A stretch of DNA of 9,051 nt, taken from Chitinophagaceae bacterium. Its GTDB lineage: Bacteria > Bacteroidota > Bacteroidia > Chitinophagales > Chitinophagaceae. The stretch's first letter is position 1, and each line of letters starts with the position of its first letter. The stretch lies in contig PMUF01000041.1 in assembly GCA_003167015.1 (NCBI GenBank), positions 1 to 9,051 on the forward strand. The letters are read 5' to 3'. Made by a program: the position numbers and the translations under genes. Of the stretch, positions 7,301 through 9,051 are shown in pieces. Under the pieces are notes generated by a model. The model saw only the letters and a list, made by a program, of their open reading frames with translations. It was not told the DNA's origin and did no database searches.

Positions 7301-9051
7301 GCAATTCGGACAGGACTTCGTCCCCATCCCGATCTCGAGCTCTACGTCCCTGGCTACGGGACCGCCCGTGTGCGTAACCCACAGCTCGCTGGTATTATAC
7401 ACCTGGGTAGTCCCACCCGGTAACGTTCTGGTGCTGTTACTCGCATTGATCACGCTGGGAGAAAATTCCAGCGGGCCGGGGCAAGCCGGTGTCGGCGGCG
7501 GTGGCGGCGGTGGTGGCGGTGTCGGTGGGGGGGCGGCGGTGGGGTTAGTGGCTGCACAGGCCGAAACAGCGGAAGGAAGGCACGTGATGCCGGTCACCTG
7601 GTAGGTTCCCGAGACGCCACAGTCCTCCCCAGGACTCACAGCCGTAGTAAAGATCGGCACCTGCATATCGCCTGTATTACAGTTGACGGTACCGGTAGTA
7701 GAACCACTGAAATTATTGAGCGCATACGTAATGGCATAATTACCCGCAAATGCGGTAGTCCCGTTATTGTGAACAATATAATAGCCGCAGGTCCCATTCT
7801 GGTTTATATTGACTACCTGGTAAGTCGATAACGCATCCGGCGGTGTACACCCCGCCGTGCCAAGCGCATCGGTACCGATAAAGCAATCCACACAACTGGG
7901 GTTATAGGCCAGCTTGGCGAGACGGTAATATTTATTCTTCAGCTCCAGGTAATAATTCAGGTACATGGTCCATTCCATCGTCACCGACCGGCATGCATCA
8001 TTGGGACTACAATTATTCCAGGATGAAGTGACCTCCGCTGCGGAAGGGTTGGCATCCGCCGGTTTGCAATACAGCATCCAGTCGATCCACTGGATGATGT
8101 TCTTTACGGGCAGCGCGACCGCTGGTGAAACGGTGCCATCCATCGGAGCCATACTCAGCGCTGTGGTCAGGTTCTGCAGGTCGAACTGCATATCCGAATA
8201 GTAAGTGGTACCCCGGCCGCCGTTGAACCACGGGTCCGCCTCCAGCAAGGCCAGCGGGTCGGCATGGTTGTAGTAACCGGCATTCGCGGCATCGCTGCCA
8301 TTGGTATAGTTTTGTTGCAGGTTGGCATCCCACGTATAGCTGACCTCGTTATTGTCGGCCGGCGTAGGATTTGAGGCGTCCTTACACCAGAGATAGCTGC
8401 AGTATTCGATATGATGGACGACAAACAGGCTGGCCCACTCCGGGTTTTGCAGGTAGGCCCGGACAAAATCGGCCTGGCTGAGACTGCCCACCGTGGTAGT
8501 TGCCCCATTGGCGGCCACTACACTTAGCGAGCTGATGGCGGGGTCCTGGTTATAATACTCCATCACGTTGATCTGCGGCTGCAAAAAGACGGTTGCCGCA
8601 TTGTTCTCCAAAGCCACGGGATCATATAATGCATATTGGCCGCCCGGCAACACATCCTGTTCCAGCTGCGTTAGCTTCTGTGCGCAGGGCGAGGGCGGGG
8701 AACAATTCAGGGCGGCACATTTTGCCTCCAGGGTGTTATACGTCGTCGTGATCCAGCTGATGATCGGATCGCTGGGGCTGTTCGTAAAGGAGATGCCGGA
8801 AAAATAGGTTGTATCGCCAAGAAGATTGAGCACGCTGTCCTGAAAGCTGACGGGGTCGCCGAGCAGCTTGCATGCACCACAGCTGCTGTAACACCCGCTG
8901 AGGTCCAGGGACTGCAATTGTTGCAGAAAGAAGGTCTGTAGCGTGGAAAGGTCTGTGTTGGTCGCTACATAATAGTTTGTCTGTGCATTGATCACATCAT
9001 TGCTGAGCTGCAGGGAATAGGAAAAGGTATAGGTGCCCAGCTGGCCCACGG
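1298..9051 (-). CDS. Giant Rhs/YD-repeat polymorphic toxin with LamG domains and a lytic-transglycosylase/EF-hand tip (N-terminus outside window)
   Basis: The frame is open to the window edge and stops at TAA 1300-1298, giving at least 2584 residues; GTG 9049 is unlikely to be the real start. Numbering from 9049: 1-490, a Cys-rich region with CYSSCGAC and EYCSYLWC motifs; about 500-521, polyproline; about 522-636, a Cys-containing beta-rich domain; about 637-657, a second polyproline run; about 1057-1082, a lone YD element (YYYDQSGNLV…PPEGV); about 1126-1287 and 1328-1550, two LamG-like domains, the second with the classic GYLDEVRIWSVART; about 1577-2247, YD repeats (FLYDRLGRL, YRYDQLNRL, YRYDNIGNL, FGYDAAGNR); about 2206, NHLGNVLVTVND; 2247-2336, Rhs core (FNGKEQD, YDPRAGRFYSVDP, DLDG at 2330); 2337-2583, variable tip. 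In this family the YD region forms a shell around the C-terminal toxin. Glu2440 in the tip is the expected catalytic residue of a peptidoglycan lytic transglycosylase. The export route (T6SS, T9SS or other) cannot be told without the N-terminus. Confidence 0.95.
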   Translation of the reverse strand, partial: VGQLGTYTFSYSLQLSNDVINAQTNYYVATNTDLSTLQTFFLQQLQSLDLSGCYSSCGACKLLGDPVSFQDSVLNLLGDTTYFSGISFTNSPSDPIISWITTTYNTLEAKCAALNCSPPSPCAQKLTQLEQDVLPGGQYALYDPVALENNAATVFLQPQINVMEYYNQDPAISSLSVVAANGATTTVGSLSQADFVRAYLQNPEWASLFVVHHIEYCSYLWCKDASNPTPADNNEVSYTWDANLQQNYTNGSDAANAGYYNHADPLALLEADPWFNGGRGTTYYSDMQFDLQNLTTALSMAPMDGTVSPAVALPVKNIIQWIDWMLYCKPADANPSAAEVTSSWNNCSPNDACRSVTMEWTMYLNYYLELKNKYYRLAKLAYNPSCVDCFIGTDALGTAGCTPPDALSTYQVVNINQNGTCGYYIVHNNGTTAFAGNYAITYALNNFSGSTTGTVNCNTGDMQVPIFTTAVSPGEDCGVSGTYQVTGITCLPSAVSACAATNPTAAPPPTPPPPPPPPPTPACPGPLEFSPSVINASNSTRTLPGGTTQVYNTSELWVTHTGGPVARDVELEIGMGTKSCPNCEEVPSYINVLFPAGTTSELVATNVLQYILTSSGQYPDYNFAEYSYTYHLTCPDVPPPPPPPPPPPPPPTSTPGPPSSCPSNPNAALYAGKIRIFNDYTDLQDAESCTGTALSNGTQTAAGATASALLAAMTNLSTQEGNWLSLLQNIRNLSPVFSAYNTSINTQLSDAVLQNLVSNLYQVSATYLNIAAQAGTALNIVSSLPPGVSAPNGYTSFSDVFNAIIPPNLIRAGFGPDLLDNVYPYNKIPYGVDPNVTSLTPDIFANVSANLTAFQNAWTAAGSPGTFASWLQQQLGDDDVLTTAQLTDLQSRVANGCTSPYLANPAILPVAFVVPPPGSGNNPVTSYVTCSQLGSLISTFNSIYPNLPPPDSPLYQIVLTNYLNHQLGYPLSYADYEGYNAQCPGTTAWLYDKPQMPTIMDDNFACAADLLKGAYSDAGEAYTLYINQVRINFRNAYISKCLSNQASATIQASTYQYHYTLYYYDQSGNLVKTIPPEGVHLLAEKDLASIQQLSAQFAASCPVQPSTVVSNQDAILGGLSNALQNNSVDALELWLYSGSGIAAREFLMITPDNKYLAQAAITGGYIWFQLFTLQPDSSGSGYDMTMVNTAAARLPRSFTLGSWTHLMIQSSNGVAGGPLQLYVDGLKLKGIPTANIPAWPAEFGVSATTGAIALPVTDVSEVQHLRLYNQAATDQQVVADFQNSCLGPVGVLAGSPLMLWGNFNNQGFCNYNPQGSTPLVVKNQGALEINSNPDPNNNNNYELTNVSNTFTVEFWIHPTGMDNIPNLSDPAAGINDNPPFVIYPQDGGANGTAFMGVAVGMNGITVFEHASNGYMPVLLDRRWSFGYFWSHIAIVYNNKTPSLYIDGAYVTTGRTSTMTTVNPSYNFGGGQYGWYPGYLDEVRIWSVARTPDQINATYLRGKSLDPNDQVGLVGYWPMDSTSGSLIRDISCNGNNAAFDAPAMSWVVNDNSSSNNNSPDSDIIYVPFATRLIVPNHGLPTNYVYNSLNQVVRQTTPDAGTSTFLYDRLGRLSVSQNAEQLQPAIVDGNNPAGRFSYTRYDALGRIIEVGEKLGAATLAETDAMTDATLKAWYSTGNNRQVTVTAYDAQPSWTPAGIPGSNLNLRKRVAATALLSTGSDPTQNRQAASYYSYDYDGNVAEMVQENASLITGEQQFVTGSTGLKDIQYQYDLISGKVNKVLYEDGKWDQFYYQYLYDADNRVVNALSSRVNSPALDQWTNEATYRYYLHGPLARQELGQNLVQGMDYAYTLQGWLKGVNGQQLSGSAGPQVDIGGDGQPNSQFTTTGMDALAYSLGYYNNDYQPIGGSSATALGNQYAFNAPHGQTGQPLFNGNISYSTYAVNPFSAASTTGGFMGYTYRYDQLNRLKAMDAHRIAPYTGTPGWDNTSIIPDYGEQVTYDGNGNILAYVRNGTTTGGTPLAMDNLSYNYSRNVSGNLLNNKLGFISDTVPVGNYPQDLDNQGGGNYRYDNIGNLIGDQLQNIQRINWTAYGKMASIAKTGSQGLSFGYDAAGNRITKMATAADGSSTTTQYVPDAQGNVLAVYAFKANSSGSLTEGDWLEQHLYGSSRLGMLQPKVVIPAGQALGNATYNFNMDTTIEMSGNHLYELNNHLGNVLVTVNDILNQGSTYTSSSGSSTFDYATANVMSAQDYYPFGMQMPGRTYLAGGSLNYRYGFNGKEQDPEVEGLGDAYNYGMRMYDPRAGRFYSVDPLTGKYPELTPYQFGSNTPIWAADLDGLEAYIKTVYHSAHTGQPFYSTKQVNQFDILNTVGQTTHLEVHKYPKMINGRTTWQSSWMTTITAPNIEDVSMVFGKKVSVEFRVRTAQIAKDLKMNADYLMSIMAFESAGTFSPSVRNAAGSSGTGLIQFMAFTAANLGTTTENLANMTAVQQLDYVKNYFSNYTGKLNTIEDTYMAVLWPKAVGKDNDYVLWNKYDVDENGKKTENLAYKENAGLDTNGDGKITKEEVGAILRDKLQQGEKTRNKVENE
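1301..2041 (-). other. Variable C-terminal toxin tip: SLT-like lytic transglycosylase plus EF-hand
   Basis: The last 247 residues follow directly after the Rhs core end (DLDGLEA). From about residue 2415 there is a helical SLT-like pattern: MSIMAFESAG with the candidate catalytic Glu2440 (codon 1730-1732) followed by Ser; then GTGLIQFM (G2459-L-I-Q), the second goose-type/SLT signature; then DTYMAVLWPKAVGK from 2506. This last motif resembles phage-type transglycosylases rather than the AAYNAG motif of housekeeping Slt enzymes. Known enzymes of this fold cleave the MurNAc-GlcNAc bond of peptidoglycan. A single EF-hand loop lies at 2550-2561. Together these predict a periplasm-acting wall hydrolase. 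Residues 2337-2414, between core and SLT, are unassigned and may be an entry or processing segment. Confidence 0.8.
1367..1402 (-). other. EF-hand calcium-binding loop in the toxin tip
   Basis: DTNGDGKITKEE (residues 2550-2561) fits the 12-residue EF-hand loop: Asp at 1, Asn at 3, Asp at 5, Gly at 6, Ile at 8 and Glu at 12. It is followed by a helix-like segment (VGAILRDKL). Only one loop is visible, so it is more likely a structural or activating Ca2+ site on the enzyme than a paired calcium sensor. Confidence 0.85.
2042..2320 (-). other. Rhs-associated core, ending in DLDG junction
   Basis: Residues about 2247-2336 carry DYYPFGM, YRYGFNGKEQD, NYGMRMYDPRAGRFYSVDP and FGSNTPIWAADLDG, the hallmark Rhs core. 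DLDG stands where the usual DPDG is found. This is the conserved junction after which toxin tips vary in polymorphic Rhs proteins, and it marks the boundary of the exchangeable module here. Confidence 0.92.
2864..2873 (-). repeat. G10 homopolymer on the coding strand inside the YD-repeat region
   Basis: Ten consecutive C on the plus strand, read as CAG GGG GGG GGG in the Rhs frame (Gln-Gly-Gly-Gly before NYRYDN). Gain or loss of one base would frameshift the protein before the core and toxin tip. Confidence 0.95.
4400..5675 (-). other. Two LamG-like (concanavalin-fold) domains inside the Rhs protein
   Basis: The first domain (about residues 1126-1287) shows DALELWLYSGSG, FTLGSWTHLMIQSS, LQLYVDGLKLKG and VQHLRLYNQAATDQQV. 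The second (about 1328-1550) shows NTFTVEFWIHPT, WSHIAIVYNN, PSLYIDGAYV, GYLDEVRIWSVARTPDQI and LVGYWPMD. Alternating strands ending in a 'DEVRIW…R' strand are typical of Laminin_G_3-type domains, which often bind glycans in secreted Bacteroidota proteins. A cell-surface or glycan-binding role here is inferred. Confidence 0.82.
7082..7141 (-). repeat. Second polyproline linker (about residues 637-657)
   Basis: A GC-rich tract of CCN codons encodes about 14 consecutive prolines followed by TSTPGPP. It includes an 8-base homopolymer (7122-7129). It separates the small Cys domain from the downstream helical region and probably acts as a stiff extended spacer. Confidence 0.9.
7487..7550 (-). repeat. 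First polyproline linker (about residues 500-521)
   Basis: The tract encodes PPPTPPPPPPPPPTP between the Cys-rich N-terminal region and the next domain, with a 7-base homopolymer at 7527-7533. Low-complexity triplets here are prone to in-frame length change between strains. Confidence 0.9.

Noticed and set aside
7082..7550. GC-rich triplet tracts considered as a CRISPR or tandem-repeat array
   Set aside because: They are short imperfect CCN codon runs encoding proline, without spacers or a regular repeat unit.
7093..7604. Plus-strand frames with glycine-rich runs, suggestive of Gly-rich proteins
   Set aside because: The glycine runs are the antisense of the two polyproline linkers in the Rhs protein.

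Overview
The window looks like an accessory locus of a Bacteroidota bacterium, probably of the Chitinophagaceae type (inference). The large minus-strand protein has the Rhs/YD dialect typical of that phylum: a YYYDQSGNLV…PPEGV element, NYVYNSLNQ, NHLGNVLVTVND, FNGKEQD, and a core ending in DLDG. The body of this gene is GC-rich (about 60-65% in two hand-counted lines), while its 3' tip and the next gene are AT-rich (about 28-33%).

Right to left on the minus strand, nearly everything from 9051 to 1298 is one giant Rhs/YD-repeat protein. At least 2584 residues are visible, and its N-terminus lies beyond the window. It runs: a cysteine-rich N-terminal region; a polyproline linker; a small cysteine-containing domain; a second polyproline linker; a long region ending in an isolated YD element; two LamG-like (concanavalin-fold) domains; the main YD-repeat block; the Rhs-associated core; and a variable tip of about 247 residues. 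The tip carries a lytic-transglycosylase (SLT-like) signature followed by one canonical EF-hand loop. An overlapping gene (1305-775, minus) encodes a small predicted lipoprotein, the natural candidate for the cognate immunity protein. A peptidoglycan-cutting toxin would act in the periplasm, where a lipoprotein could block it. The AT-rich stretch starts close to the core/tip junction and covers tip plus lipoprotein, as expected for a toxin-immunity cassette exchanged onto a conserved Rhs stem.

On the plus strand, convergent with this pair, the left end holds the 3' part of a probable secreted small protein (1-360). It is followed by a short uncertain ORF (434-646), possibly the remnant of a longer gene, whose C-terminus resembles the end of an XRE-type helix-turn-helix domain. 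The 129-bp gap between the convergent genes (646-775) holds a perfect 16-bp palindrome and a small hairpin, both terminator-like but with weak T-tracts. I saw no RNA genes, insertion sequences, CRISPR arrays or origins. The main gene's promoter and secretion signal lie outside the window.
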